From positions 62,001 through 126,000 of the forward strand of contig NZ_CABVLY010000001.1 in NCBI RefSeq assembly GCF_902498995.1: a DNA stretch of 64,000 bases. Reading direction: 5' to 3'. The translations under genes and the position numbers were made by a program. Source of the DNA: Burkholderia anthina (GTDB taxonomy: Bacteria; Pseudomonadota; Gammaproteobacteria; Burkholderiales; Burkholderiaceae). The first letter of the stretch is position 1. Every line of letters begins with the position of its first letter. The notes under the pieces are model-generated. The model ran no database searches. It was not told the origin of the DNA and saw nothing but the letters and a program-made list of their open reading frames with translations. This document shows, piece after piece, positions 48,256 to 56,985 of the stretch.

Positions 48256-49188
48256 ATGAGGATCGACAGCTTGTGGATCGGGCAGGTCGCGCTCGCGGCG
48301 CTGATGGACGCAACGTTCGCGATGGCGGTCGGCTCGGCGCTGCTCAAGGCGTGGCTCGGCAAGGACGGCGCGCGGCCGGTCGTCGCGCCGTCGCACCCCG
48401 CATGGCTGCGCGCGCAACATTCGCTGGTCGCGGCGGCGCTGGCGCTCGTGCTCGCCGATCTCGGCTGGCTGGTGTACGAGGCGGCGTCGATGAGCGGCGC
48501 GGGGCTCGGCGGCGCGTTCGCCGCGATTCCCGTCGTGCTCATGCAGACCCATGCGGGCTTCGCCTGGAGCGTCGCGTTCGCCGGCGCCGTGGTGCTCGCG
48601 ATCGTCGCGCTGGCCAAGCCCGACAGCCCGCTCGCGCATGCGGTGCTGTGGCTCGCGGTGATCGTGGTCGCGGGCGGCAAGGCGTCGCTCGGCCATGCGG
48701 CCGACACGGGCCCGCTGTCCGCGGCGGTCGGCGTGCAGACGCTGCACCTGCTCGCCACCGCGGTGTGGGGCGGCCTCGTGCTCGCGGGCGGGCTCGCGGT
48801 GCTGCCGGCGCTCGGCTCGTCGGTCGCGCGCGGCGCGCTGATCCGCGTCGGCCAGCACCTGTCGCGCACGTCGATGATCGCGGTCGTGTTCGTGCTCGCC
48901 ACCGGCGTGCTCAATGCGCTGCGCGGGCTCGGCGGCTCGCTCGCGCCGCTCGACGGCAGCACGTGGGGCCGCGTGCTGTTGCTCAAGCTGCTGCTCGTCG
49001 TGCTCGCGCTCGTGCTCGGCGGGCTGAACCGCTTCTCCGCGCTGCCGCGCCTGCGTCGCACCGCGTCGACCGAGGATGCGCACACGTTCCGCAACATCCT
49101 GCATCTCGAAGCGCTGACGATGATCGGCGTGTTCGTCGCGGCCGCCGTGCTGTCGTTCAGCGTGCCGGGCTTCGCGGCGCTCGGCTGA
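48256..49188 (+). CDS. copD: CopD-family membrane protein
   Basis: A 310-aa protein with about eight hydrophobic helices and the CopD domain in its C-terminal half (LHLLATAVWGGLVLAGGLAV, then VGQHLSRTSMIAVVFVLATG). CopD/YebZ proteins are tied to copper uptake or to delivering copper to oxidases. His residues in QTHAGF, LGHAAD and TLHLLATAVW could bind metal. No CopC domain or copC gene is adjacent. Start ATG 48256 is in frame, with no strong ribosome binding site. Confidence 0.75.
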   Translation: MRIDSLWIGQVALAALMDATFAMAVGSALLKAWLGKDGARPVVAPSHPAWLRAQHSLVAAALALVLADLGWLVYEAASMSGAGLGGAFAAIPVVLMQTHAGFAWSVAFAGAVVLAIVALAKPDSPLAHAVLWLAVIVVAGGKASLGHAADTGPLSAAVGVQTLHLLATAVWGGLVLAGGLAVLPALGSSVARGALIRVGQHLSRTSMIAVVFVLATGVLNALRGLGGSLAPLDGSTWGRVLLLKLLLVVLALVLGGLNRFSALPRLRRTASTEDAHTFRNILHLEALTMIGVFVAAAVLSFSVPGFAALG

Positions 49189-49240
49189 CGGTACGTCCGG
49201 CGCGGTGCGCGGCGGCGTGGCCCGCGCGTGCCGCGCACGC

Positions 49241-49266
49241 AAAAACGGCCGCCTGGTCGGGCGGCC
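49241..49266 (-). terminator. Intrinsic terminator after dgoD
   Basis: On the minus strand a 7-bp GGCCGCC/GGCGGCC stem with a 6-nt loop is followed by GTTTTTG, 67 nt after the dgoD stop. Confidence 0.7.
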
Positions 49267-49332
49267 ATCTCGAAACCGGCGGCGCGGCATGACGGCCGCG
49301 CAATCCGGCTTGTCTCGCCACTTTCACCGCTT

Positions 49333-50481
49333 TCACCATTCGGCGACGCTGCCGTCCGCGTGACGCCACACCGGGTTGCGCCAGCGGTGGCCCGTCTTCG
49401 CCATCTCGCGCACCTTCTCCTCGTTGACGTCGATGCCGAGCCCCGGGCCCTGCGGGATCGCGACGAAGCCGTCTTCGTAGCGGAACACCTCCGGGTTGCG
49501 CAGGTAGTCGAGCAGGTCGTTGCCCTGGTTGTAGTGGATGCCGAGGCTCTGCTCCTGGATGAACGCGTTGTAGCTGACCGCATCGAGCTGCAGGCACGCG
49601 GCGAGCGCGATGGGCCCAAGCGGGCAGTGCAGCGCGAGCGCGACGTCGTAGCTTTCCGCGAGCGTCGCGATCTTGCGGCACTCGGTGATGCCGCCCGCAT
49701 GCGATGCGTCGGGCTGGATGATGTCGACGTAGCCGCCGGCGAGGATGTGCTTGAAGTCCCAGCGCGAGTAGAGCCGCTCGCCCAGCGCGATCGGCGTGCT
49801 GGTCTGGTTGACGATGTCGCGCAGCGCCTCGGCGTTCTCCGACAGCACCGGTTCCTCGATGAACATCAGCTTGTACGGGTCCAGTTCCTTCGCGAGCACC
49901 TTCGCCATCGGCTTGTGCACGCGGCCGTGGAAATCCACGCCGATCCCGACGTGCGGGCCGACCGCGTCGCGCACCGCCGAGACGTTCGCGATCACCTGCT
50001 CGACCTTGTCGTAGGTGTCGACGATCTGCAGCTCCTCGGAGCCGTTCATCTTCACGGCCTTGAAGCCGCGCTCGACCACCGCGCGCGCATTGTTCGCGAC
50101 GTCGCTCGGGCGATCGCCGCCGATCCACGAATACACCTTGATCCGGTCGCGTACCTGGCCGCCCAGCAGCGCGTGCACGGGCACGCCGTGATGCTTGCCC
50201 TTGATGTCCCACAATGCCTGGTCGACGCCCGCGATCGCGCTCATCATGATCGGGCCGCCGCGGTAGAAGCCGGCGCGATACATGACCTGCCAGTGATCCT
50301 CGATCAGCAGCGGGTCGCGGCCGACGAGGTAGTCGGCGAGCTCTTGCACGGCGGCCTCGACCGTGTGCGCGCGACCCTCGACGACCGGCTCGCCCCAGCC
50401 GACGATCCCTTCGTCCGTTTCGATCTTGAGGAACAGCCAGCGCGGCGGGACGACGAAGGTTTCGAGGCGGGTGATTTTCAT
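49333..50481 (-). CDS. dgoD: D-galactonate dehydratase
   Basis: DgoD dehydrates D-galactonate to 2-keto-3-deoxygalactonate, the entry of the DeLey-Doudoroff pathway. The 382-aa enolase-superfamily protein shows the metal-binding acids in [28 protein letters not shown] and [13 protein letters not shown], and a His in [19 protein letters not shown] (split here for length). The N terminus [15 protein letters not shown] is typical. dgoK and dgoA are not beside it, so they are elsewhere. It is divergent from a GntR/FadR regulator. Confidence 0.94.
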   Translation of the reverse strand: MKITRLETFVVPPRWLFLKIETDEGIVGWGEPVVEGRAHTVEAAVQELADYLVGRDPLLIEDHWQVMYRAGFYRGGPIMMSAIAGVDQALWDIKGKHHGVPVHALLGGQVRDRIKVYSWIGGDRPSDVANNARAVVERGFKAVKMNGSEELQIVDTYDKVEQVIANVSAVRDAVGPHVGIGVDFHGRVHKPMAKVLAKELDPYKLMFIEEPVLSENAEALRDIVNQTSTPIALGERLYSRWDFKHILAGGYVDIIQPDASHAGGITECRKIATLAESYDVALALHCPLGPIALAACLQLDAVSYNAFIQEQSLGIHYNQGNDLLDYLRNPEVFRYEDGFVAIPQGPGLGIDVNEEKVREMAKTGHRWRNPVWRHADGSVAEW

Positions 50482-50539
50482 GTCGGGAGTCTCCAGGAGT
50501 GACCGGCGCGGACGTGCGGGTACCGCGCCGGTCGCGTAC

Positions 50540-50600
50540 GTTGCGGTTATCCTAGCGTAGGCGGATAAAAAATAGTATTAATAGCATTATTGCGCAGATA
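50540..50600. promoter_or_regulatory. AT-rich divergent operator/promoter, dgoD / FadR-type regulator
   Basis: An AT-rich island in GC-rich surroundings contains TATTAATA (50576-50583), a perfect 8-nt palindrome, with partly symmetrical flanks (AATAG and GCATT). It lies 18 nt before the regulator start. Plausible autoregulatory site. Confidence 0.5.
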
Positions 50601-51320
50601 GTGGGCAACCGGCGGCACGTCCGCCAACGGAGAACGATCATTCAACGCGACCTGCATGGACAGACGGCTTTCCAGCTTGCGACCGCGATCTTGCGCGGCG
50701 ACTATCCGCCCGAATCGCTGCTGCCGAGGGAACCCGAGCTGATGGAGATGTTCGGTGTGAGCCGCACGGTGCTGCGCGAGGCGCTGCGCACGCTGACGTC
50801 GAAGGGGCTCGTCGAATCGCGGCCGAAGGTCGGCACGCGCGTGCGGCCGCGCCGCGCGTGGAACCTGCTCGATGCCGACCTGCTCGACTGGTATGCGCGC
50901 GTCGCGCCGCCGCTCACGTTCGCGCTGAAGCTGCAGGAGATGCGCGAGATGATCGAGCCGCACGCGGCCGCGCTGGCCGCGCGCGCACATGGCCCGGGCG
51001 GCTTCGATGCGATCGAGGACGCGGTGCGTGCGATGGCCGCCGCACGCAACATCGACGAATGGGTGCGCGCCGACCTGCGCTTTCACCTGAGCGTGCTGGA
51101 GGCCGGCGGCAACGAACTGCTGGTGCCGCTTGGCGCGCTGATCGACCGCACGCTGGAAGCGCAACTGCATCTGAATGCGCGGCGCGCGCACGTGTTCAAC
51201 GCGTCGCTCGCCGAGCACACGGCCGTCAGCGATGCGATCCGCGTGCGTGACGAGGACGGCGCGCGCCGCGCGATGACGACGCTGCTCGCGGTGACGCGCG
51301 CGCGGATCGAGATGTCGTGA
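50601..51320 (+). CDS. GntR/FadR-family regulator, DgoR-like
   Basis: A 239-aa regulator with an N-terminal winged helix-turn-helix (LLPREPELMEMFGVSRTVLRE) shortened here to its core PELMEMFGVSRTVLR, and a C-terminal FCD ligand domain with metal-binding His and Asp in EMIEPHAAAL and DLRFHLSVLEAGGN. In E. coli, DgoR of the same family represses the galactonate genes; the divergent dgoD makes that role likely here. The start is a GTG at 50601. Confidence 0.86.
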   Translation: MGNRRHVRQRRTIIQRDLHGQTAFQLATAILRGDYPPESLLPREPELMEMFGVSRTVLREALRTLTSKGLVESRPKVGTRVRPRRAWNLLDADLLDWYARVAPPLTFALKLQEMREMIEPHAAALAARAHGPGGFDAIEDAVRAMAAARNIDEWVRADLRFHLSVLEAGGNELLVPLGALIDRTLEAQLHLNARRAHVFNASLAEHTAVSDAIRVRDEDGARRAMTTLLAVTRARIEMS

Positions 51321-51342
51321 CGGGCGCGGCGCCGGCGCGCCG

Positions 51343-51602
51343 TCAGGCGTTCGCGCAGCCGCCGGGCTTCAGCACGCGTTGCGTCGACGCCGGGTATTTC
51401 GCGAGCAGGCTCGCCGGCCGGCGCGGGCGCGCGACCAGATCGCCGCCGCAGTTCGGGCAGCGGCCCTTCAGCACGTCGTCGGCGCAGCTCGCGCAAAAAG
51501 GCTGGCCGCCCGCGTACACTCAAACGTACAAATACGTGCCTCCGCCGAATCGGGCGGCAGATCCTTGTCGCAGCATTCGCAGCCGGGGCGCAGTTCGAGC
51601 AT
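51343..51602 (-). pseudogene. Frameshifted DUF1272 zinc-ribbon gene (14-bp insertion)
   Basis: The gene starts MLELRPGCECCDKDLPPDSA and reads normally to FECT (codon 30). There 14 extra bases (51499-51512 on the plus strand, AGGCTGGCCGCCCG) shift the frame and give a premature stop after 44 codons. Removing the 14 bases restores FCASCADDVLKGRCPNCGGD and so on, ending KPGGCANA; the restored length is 81 aa, the family's usual size. DUF1272 proteins are small Cys-rich zinc-ribbon-like proteins of unknown function. All other codons look intact, so the damage is recent, or an assembly error. Confidence 0.8.
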
Positions 51603-51756
51603 GGCGGTTTCCTCGTGATCGGAGCGGTTCGGGACGGCCGTCGCCGGACATTGCGCACGGTGCGGCTGCGCGCTACTGTACGCGCTTGAGTCGGCCCGGC
51701 CAACGGTGTCCCGCCGGGGTGCCGTCGACGCGCACGGGCTGCCTCGGGAGACGACC

Positions 51757-52104
51757 ATGCTTTATCGCGGAAGCTGTCACTGCGGCGACGTGAAGTTCGA
51801 GGCGGAAGGCGACCTGCAGGGCGTGATGGCCTGCAACTGCTCGATCTGCCAGCGCAAGGGTGCGTTGATGTGGTTCGTGCCGCGCGAGCACCTGAAGCTG
51901 CTCACGCCCGACGAGAACCTCGCGACCTACATGTTCAACAAGCACGTGATCCGGCATCGCTTCTGCAAGCGCTGCGGGATTCACCCGTTCGGCGAGGGCA
52001 CTCATCCGAACGGCACCGCAATGGCCGCGATCAACGTGCGATGCCTCGAGGATGTCGATATCGACGCGCTGCCTGTCACGCACTTCGACGGCCGCTCGCA
52101 CTAG
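51757..52104 (+). CDS. GFA-family (glutathione-dependent formaldehyde-activating) protein
   Basis: A 115-aa zinc-binding protein with the GFA cysteine set: GSCHCGDVKF, CNCSICQ and RFCKRCGIHPFGEG. Some family members catalyse S-hydroxymethylglutathione formation, but most are uncharacterised, so the name is a family label. Start ATG 51757 (MLYRGSCHCG) has GGGAG 8 nt upstream. It is divergent from the broken DUF1272 gene, another small zinc-Cys protein. Confidence 0.85.
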   Translation: MLYRGSCHCGDVKFEAEGDLQGVMACNCSICQRKGALMWFVPREHLKLLTPDENLATYMFNKHVIRHRFCKRCGIHPFGEGTHPNGTAMAAINVRCLEDVDIDALPVTHFDGRSH

Positions 52105-52164
52105 CGCCGGCAGCAGCGTGAGCCGGCCTCGGACGGCGCGTCGTCGCGCGAGTGCCCGTTGCCG

Positions 52165-55100
52165 TCAGGACGGCTCGACCGGCGCCGGCATTTCGGCCTG
52201 CGGCGCCGGGCCTGTCGTGCGCGTGCCGGCCTCGGCCGGGCGCTCGATCAGCGGCGCGAGCGCCGGCGCCATCGACTTCAGCAACTGCACGGCCATCGCG
52301 CTCGTGAAGTCGTAGCGGGCCGCGTACGGCTCGTGCGCGGTCGCCGTCAGCACGCCGAAGAAGCGGTCGCCGAGCACGAACACGAACGTGCCGCTGCGAT
52401 TGACCTTGCGCGACTCGATCAGCCGCGCGCCGCGCGCATACACGTTGAAGCGCTGGTCGCCCGTCCCCGTCTTGCCGTACACCGCCAGCGTCTTGCCGTC
52501 GGGCAGCGTGAGGCCGCCCGCAAGCCGCCGCCCGGTGCCGCTGAGCACGACGTCGCGCAATAGCGTGCGCGACACGTTGACGATCTCCGGCGACAGCGTC
52601 GGTTGCGGTTGCGCGGCCGCGCGCACGAAGCGCGTTTCGTACGGCGTGCCCTTCGCGAAGTCCAGGCGCGTGATCGTCTCGGTCGGTGCCTTCTCGCCGT
52701 GGTCCGCGATCAGGCCGATCAGTTTGGCGAGCGCGTCGGGCTGGTCGCCCGATGCGCCGATCGCGGCCGCATACGACGGCGTGACGTTCGCGAACGGATA
52801 GCCGAGCGCGCGCCACGCCTTCGTGATTTCCGCGTACGCCCGCAGCTCGACCATGCGGCGGATGCGGCGATCCTGGGTCGCGTGGTAGCGCGTCTTGTAC
52901 AGCCACGAATACGTGTAGAAGCGCGCGTCGTGGCTGTCGCGCTGCACGTCGGCGAGCGGTGCGTCCGGGTGCGCGCGCAGGTAGTTCAGCGTCCACAGCG
53001 CGAGCGGGTGGACGCTCGCGATATAGCCGCGGTCGTTCAGGTTGAAGCGGTCGATCGCGTATTTCGCGTAGAGCGCGGCGAGATCGTCGTCCGACAGCGA
53101 CGCGGCCGGCGTGCCCTTCAGTTGCGCGCGCATCTGCGCATCGAACCACGCGAGCGATTCGTTCGGCGCGACGCTGCGCAGCACCGTCGCGATCTTCGGC
53201 GGCGACTTGCGCACGTCCTGCAGCATCAGCGCGAGCGCGTCGTCGGGGGCCTTGCCCGCATAGCGCGTGTAGTAGCGCTTCACGTAGACCTGGCTTTCGC
53301 CGTCGACGAACTGCGCGAGGTAATGCCGGCGCTGTTCGGGATCGTCGAGCCATGACGACGACGGGCCGGCCGCCTTCAGCATTTCGTAATGGACGATGTC
53401 GCGCATCAGCCGCACGAACACGAGGTTGACCGAATGCTCGAACGCGGCGTGCAGCGTCATGATGCGGCCGTTGTCCGACTTGTCGAAGTTCGAGAACACC
53501 TGCGCGCCGCCGCCTGTGTAGAACACGTCGGGGCTCGCCGAGTACTTGCGCTCGACCGCCGCGTCGAGCATCGCCTGCAGCGAGCGGTCGCGCGTATGCG
53601 ACAGGTAGTCGAGCGCCCAGCGCGACAGCGCGTCGACCGGATCGGGCTTCACCTGCGCGAGCTGCGCGTTCGACAGGCCGGCGTAGCGTGCGTGCAGGTC
53701 GGACATGATCTGCAGGTAGGTGATCAGCGTGCGCAGCTTCGCGGTCGAGCCGAGGTTGATGCGCCCGCCGCGATTCACGTCGAACGGCTCGTTCACGCTG
53801 TCGGTCTGTACGCGCAGCATGTTCGCGCCGTTGCGATGCTCGTACAGCGTGAAGCTGTACGTCAGGTGCGACGGATCGTCCTTCGGCGCGAGCATCTCGA
53901 AGCCGTACAGGCCGGCCGCCTGCGCGCCGTCGCGGGTCGACGCCTGCGCGAGCCGTTGGGCGACGGCCTGCTGCACGCCGTTGTCGAGCGTGCTGGTCGC
54001 CTGCAGGTCGAGCTGGTCGAGCTGATACAGGTCGCTGATGCCGAGCACCGACAACAGCGATGCGCGCGCCGACGTCACGGCCTTGCGCGACACGAACGAC
54101 TGCACGTGCGCGGCGGCCGGCGGCGCGCTGCGCTCGATTTGCGCGGCGAGCGCCGCATCGCGCAGCGCGGGCGAGATCACGCCGCCGCTCGACAGCAGCC
54201 GCAGATAGCTGTCCGTCAGCTTCTGCAGCGCCGGATAGCCGCGATTCAGGAAGTACGACGGCGCGCGCTGCGCGATGATCAGCGACAGCACCTCGCGGAA
54301 CGTCTTGCCCTGTTCGTCGACGTTGTCGCCGGAGGTCGGCGCGGACAGGATGCGGTTCACGTCGTTGAAGTCGCGCCCGTACCAGGCGGCCAGGCCGTCG
54401 CCGATACCGGTGATTTCGCCGATGTGCGGACGCGCGGCGAGCGGCACCGAGTTCAGGTAGCGCACCAGGACCGTGCGGCGCGCGAGCATCGTCTGCGGGC
54501 CGTTCATGTACGCGAGGATCGACGCGGACGCGATCTGCCGCAGCTTCTCGGGCGGCGTCGCGGTGCGCCCGTTCGGCGAATGGCGGAATTTCTCGATCTG
54601 CGTGGCGAGCGTGCTGCCGCCCGGGCGCGCCTGGTGATGGTTGACGACGTGCATCGCCTGGTCGGCGAGCGCGCGGCTGAAGCGGCCCCAGTCGATTGCC
54701 GGATTGCGGTTCGGCTGGGTCGGGTCGAGCAGGTAGCGATCCTCGATGAACATCAGCGAGTTGGCGACCACGGGCGGCACCGTGTCGAAATCCGCGTACA
54801 CGCGCTGCGGGAACACCGTCGCGAACAGCGGCGAGCCGGTCGAGTCGAACAGCATCAGCCCGGTCTGGTCTTTCTCGTCGTAAGGCAGGAACAGGCCGCG
54901 ATCGGCGAGCGACAGCATCCGGTCGGAGTCGCGCGCCTGCTGGCCGACGACGAAGCCGCGCGCGAGCAGGCGCTGCTGGAATACCGGAATCATCGAATAG
55001 CCGAGCCGCGCGTCGTACGGGCCGTTCGCCGGGAAGCGGATATGGTCGCTCGGCCCCGGCTCGACGGTGTAGCCGATGTCGCGGGTGAGTTCGGACAGGT

Positions 55101-55260
55101 AGTGCGCCTGCAGGCGCGACGTCTCGATCTCGGTCTGTACGACGCGCGCAATGATCGCGATCGCGATCACCAGCGCGGCCAGCAAAGACCATTTGATCCA
55201 CGTCCAGACCGATGCACTACCGGTCACGCGCGGCAGGATGCGATTCAGCGGCCGATTCAT
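52165..55260 (-). CDS. Large bifunctional penicillin-binding protein (GT51 + transpeptidase)
   Basis: A 1031-aa inner-membrane-anchored peptidoglycan synthase. An N-terminal membrane helix is at about 21-42. The GT51 glycosyltransferase region has the catalytic Glu173 in EDRYLLDP and RPGGSTLATQIEKF. The transpeptidase domain has the nucleophile motif STAK (Ser505, Lys508), SDN (595-597) and KTG (930-932). The gap of about 335 residues between SDN and KTG is much longer than usual and contains a helix-rich stretch. It is far longer than E. coli PBP1a or 1b. ATG 55260 chosen; an in-frame ATG at 55326 adds a short leader. It stands alone. Confidence 0.88.
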   Translation of the reverse strand: MNRPLNRILPRVTGSASVWTWIKWSLLAALVIAIAIIARVVQTEIETSRLQAHYLSELTRDIGYTVEPGPSDHIRFPANGPYDARLGYSMIPVFQQRLLARGFVVGQQARDSDRMLSLADRGLFLPYDEKDQTGLMLFDSTGSPLFATVFPQRVYADFDTVPPVVANSLMFIEDRYLLDPTQPNRNPAIDWGRFSRALADQAMHVVNHHQARPGGSTLATQIEKFRHSPNGRTATPPEKLRQIASASILAYMNGPQTMLARRTVLVRYLNSVPLAARPHIGEITGIGDGLAAWYGRDFNDVNRILSAPTSGDNVDEQGKTFREVLSLIIAQRAPSYFLNRGYPALQKLTDSYLRLLSSGGVISPALRDAALAAQIERSAPPAAAHVQSFVSRKAVTSARASLLSVLGISDLYQLDQLDLQATSTLDNGVQQAVAQRLAQASTRDGAQAAGLYGFEMLAPKDDPSHLTYSFTLYEHRNGANMLRVQTDSVNEPFDVNRGGRINLGSTAKLRTLITYLQIMSDLHARYAGLSNAQLAQVKPDPVDALSRWALDYLSHTRDRSLQAMLDAAVERKYSASPDVFYTGGGAQVFSNFDKSDNGRIMTLHAAFEHSVNLVFVRLMRDIVHYEMLKAAGPSSSWLDDPEQRRHYLAQFVDGESQVYVKRYYTRYAGKAPDDALALMLQDVRKSPPKIATVLRSVAPNESLAWFDAQMRAQLKGTPAASLSDDDLAALYAKYAIDRFNLNDRGYIASVHPLALWTLNYLRAHPDAPLADVQRDSHDARFYTYSWLYKTRYHATQDRRIRRMVELRAYAEITKAWRALGYPFANVTPSYAAAIGASGDQPDALAKLIGLIADHGEKAPTETITRLDFAKGTPYETRFVRAAAQPQPTLSPEIVNVSRTLLRDVVLSGTGRRLAGGLTLPDGKTLAVYGKTGTGDQRFNVYARGARLIESRKVNRSGTFVFVLGDRFFGVLTATAHEPYAARYDFTSAMAVQLLKSMAPALAPLIERPAEAGTRTTGPAPQAEMPAPVEPS

Positions 55261-55507
55261 GGCGGCGTCTCCCTGAAGGCGCGGGCTCCGGCCGCGCCCC
55301 TCATTAAGGATTAGTTTAGTCCTCAACCGCGGGCTGCCAAGAGCGGTTCACTACGGAGATGCACCGACGCAACACGTGTGCCCGAGCCGCGCGAAGCAGG
55401 GGGCGGGAGCCGCCGGCGCCCCGGTTGGCGTGCCGTTGCGGCCGTGCGGGGAGGTGCGCAACGGGCCGGATCGATGCCGGGAAATGGTGCGCGATTACAC
55501 CCTTCAT
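55261..55507. other. Intergenic region between PBP gene and LysR remnant
   Basis: No coding sequence, terminator or promoter could be supported. An AT-rich CTCATTAAGGATTAGTTTAG patch at about 55299-55318 may hold the promoter of the PBP gene. Confidence 0.4.
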
Positions 55508-55811
55508 TCACCTGACGAAATGGTCGATCAGGTGATCGGCGAAGAGCCGGCCTTGCGCGGAAAACGGCGCGGGCCCGGGTGCGCGATATTCATCCCGGGT
55601 GCGTCGAGCCCTCCGATACGAGGTCGACGTGGCGACCCACGATCGTGACTTCCGACACGATGGCCGGATGCCGCGTCTTGAACGCATCGATCGCGGGGGC
55701 GGGCACGTGCATGCCGAACATGACGGGGGCGGCGATTGTCAGCGACCCGGTCGGCTCGCGGCGCAGCGACGCGATCGTTTCCTCGACGCGGTCGAAATTA
55801 TCGACAAATTT
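55508..55811 (-). pseudogene. Decayed LysR-family regulator remnant
   Basis: Two fragments of a LysR co-inducer domain survive in different frames. From 55811 down to about 55612 the minus strand reads FVDNFDRVEETIASLRREPT and continues SLTIAAPVMFG, ending HVDLVSEG, the start of the domain, then hits a stop at 55590. From about 55573 to 55508 it reads FSAQGRLFADHLIDHFVR and a stop, the usual C terminus. The helix-turn-helix and the middle of about 130 codons are gone. It lies beside an intact LysR gene on the same strand but is too diverged from it to be a simple duplicate. Confidence 0.65.
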
Positions 55812-55868
55812 TCGCGGAATGCAGGTGCGATTCGATCCGGCTCGATTCGATTCGAACGGAACGCGTCG

Positions 55869-56786
55869 CTATCGCCACAGCAGCTTCGCGGGATCGTACC
55901 GGCGCACGGCTTCGACGAAGCAGTGGATCAGGTAGTCGCATGCGAGCGTGTTCAGCGCATCGCGCCGCGTGAGCACGCCGGCCGACACGGCCGGAATCGT
56001 CTCCTCCACGTCGATCGTGACCATCCGCTCGCGTATCCAGTCGACTTCCATGAAGTGCTTCGGCACGCACGACACGGTGTCGGTGTGCACCGACAGCGAG
56101 AACGCCGCGCTGAACGACGTGCATTCGACGATCGGCTGCGGCGCCGGGTAGCCGTGCGCGACGAACACGTTCTGCAGCAACCGGCCGATGCTTTCCGGCG
56201 ACGTGTTGAGCACCCACTGCGCATCCTGCAGCTGCGCGAGCGACGTGCAGTGGCGCAGCGGATTGCTCGCGCGCGTCATCAGGATCAGCTCCGATTCGAG
56301 CAGCGGCCGGAACGTGAATTCGGGCGACAGCCGCGTCGCATCGACGATCGCGATCACGAAATCGAGCGAGCCGTCGCGCAGGCGCGGCAGTGCCGTGTCG
56401 AGAAAGCCTTCGCGCACGTCCAGGCGGATCGTCGGCATCCGCTGGCGGAATGCGTCGAGCGCGGCCGGCAGGAAGCCGAGCGACATCAGCGGCGTCAACG
56501 CGCACGCGAGCGCGCCTTCCGTGCCGCCCGACAACTGGATCACGTCGTCGCGCGCATGCTGCATTTCCGCGAGGATCAGCCGCGCGCGTGCATGGACGGC
56601 CTGCCCGAAGCGCGTGAGCTGCGCGCCGCGCGCGTTGCGCGTGACGAGCGGCACGCCGAGGTCTTGCTCGAGTTCGCGGATCGCCTTCGTGAGCGCGGGC
56701 TGCGACAAATGGATGGCGCGCGCGGCGGCGCGCAGGCTGCCGTGTTCGGCGATGGCGGCAAGCGCGCGGAGCTGGTGATGTTTCAC
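55869..56786 (-). CDS. LysR-family transcriptional regulator
   Basis: A 305-aa regulator with the N-terminal winged helix-turn-helix (RALAAIAEHGSLRAAARAIH, then LSQPALTKAIRELEQDLG) and a C-terminal co-inducer domain that reads GFLPAALDAFRQRMPTIRLD. The start is a GTG at 56786 (MKHHQLRALA), with no strong ribosome binding site. It is divergent from the MHS transporter, and a perfect 9-5-9 palindrome lies between them. It should activate the transporter-amidase-porin genes when its ligand is present. Confidence 0.88.
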   Translation of the reverse strand: MKHHQLRALAAIAEHGSLRAAARAIHLSQPALTKAIRELEQDLGVPLVTRNARGAQLTRFGQAVHARARLILAEMQHARDDVIQLSGGTEGALACALTPLMSLGFLPAALDAFRQRMPTIRLDVREGFLDTALPRLRDGSLDFVIAIVDATRLSPEFTFRPLLESELILMTRASNPLRHCTSLAQLQDAQWVLNTSPESIGRLLQNVFVAHGYPAPQPIVECTSFSAAFSLSVHTDTVSCVPKHFMEVDWIRERMVTIDVEETIPAVSAGVLTRRDALNTLACDYLIHCFVEAVRRYDPAKLLWR

Positions 56787-56852
56787 GGCGTGGCGGGGCG
56801 CGGCAGCAGTGGCGACGTTCGTATCCTACACCGCGCCGGCGCGGGAAAAACA

Positions 56853-56875
56853 CGTGATAACCATGCGTTATCACG
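56853..56875. promoter_or_regulatory. Perfect inverted repeat, LysR operator
   Basis: CGTGATAAC-N5-GTTATCACG, 9-nt perfect arms with a CATGC spacer. Size and position (67 nt from the LysR start, 111 nt from the MFS start) fit a LysR recognition site. Confidence 0.75.
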
Positions 56876-56985
56876 ATCGAAAAATGTCGCTCCGGGCTGC
56901 GTATTTTGAATGCCTAGACTGCATGCGCAGGCCGTCGAACGGGCCGCGCACCAGACACGCACAACCAGTACGGAGACACACCTTC

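Noticed and set aside
52076-55201. Long minus-strand frame overlapping the PBP gene in another register
   Set aside because: The PBP frame (52165-55260) holds all catalytic motifs; this one shows Arg-rich noise.
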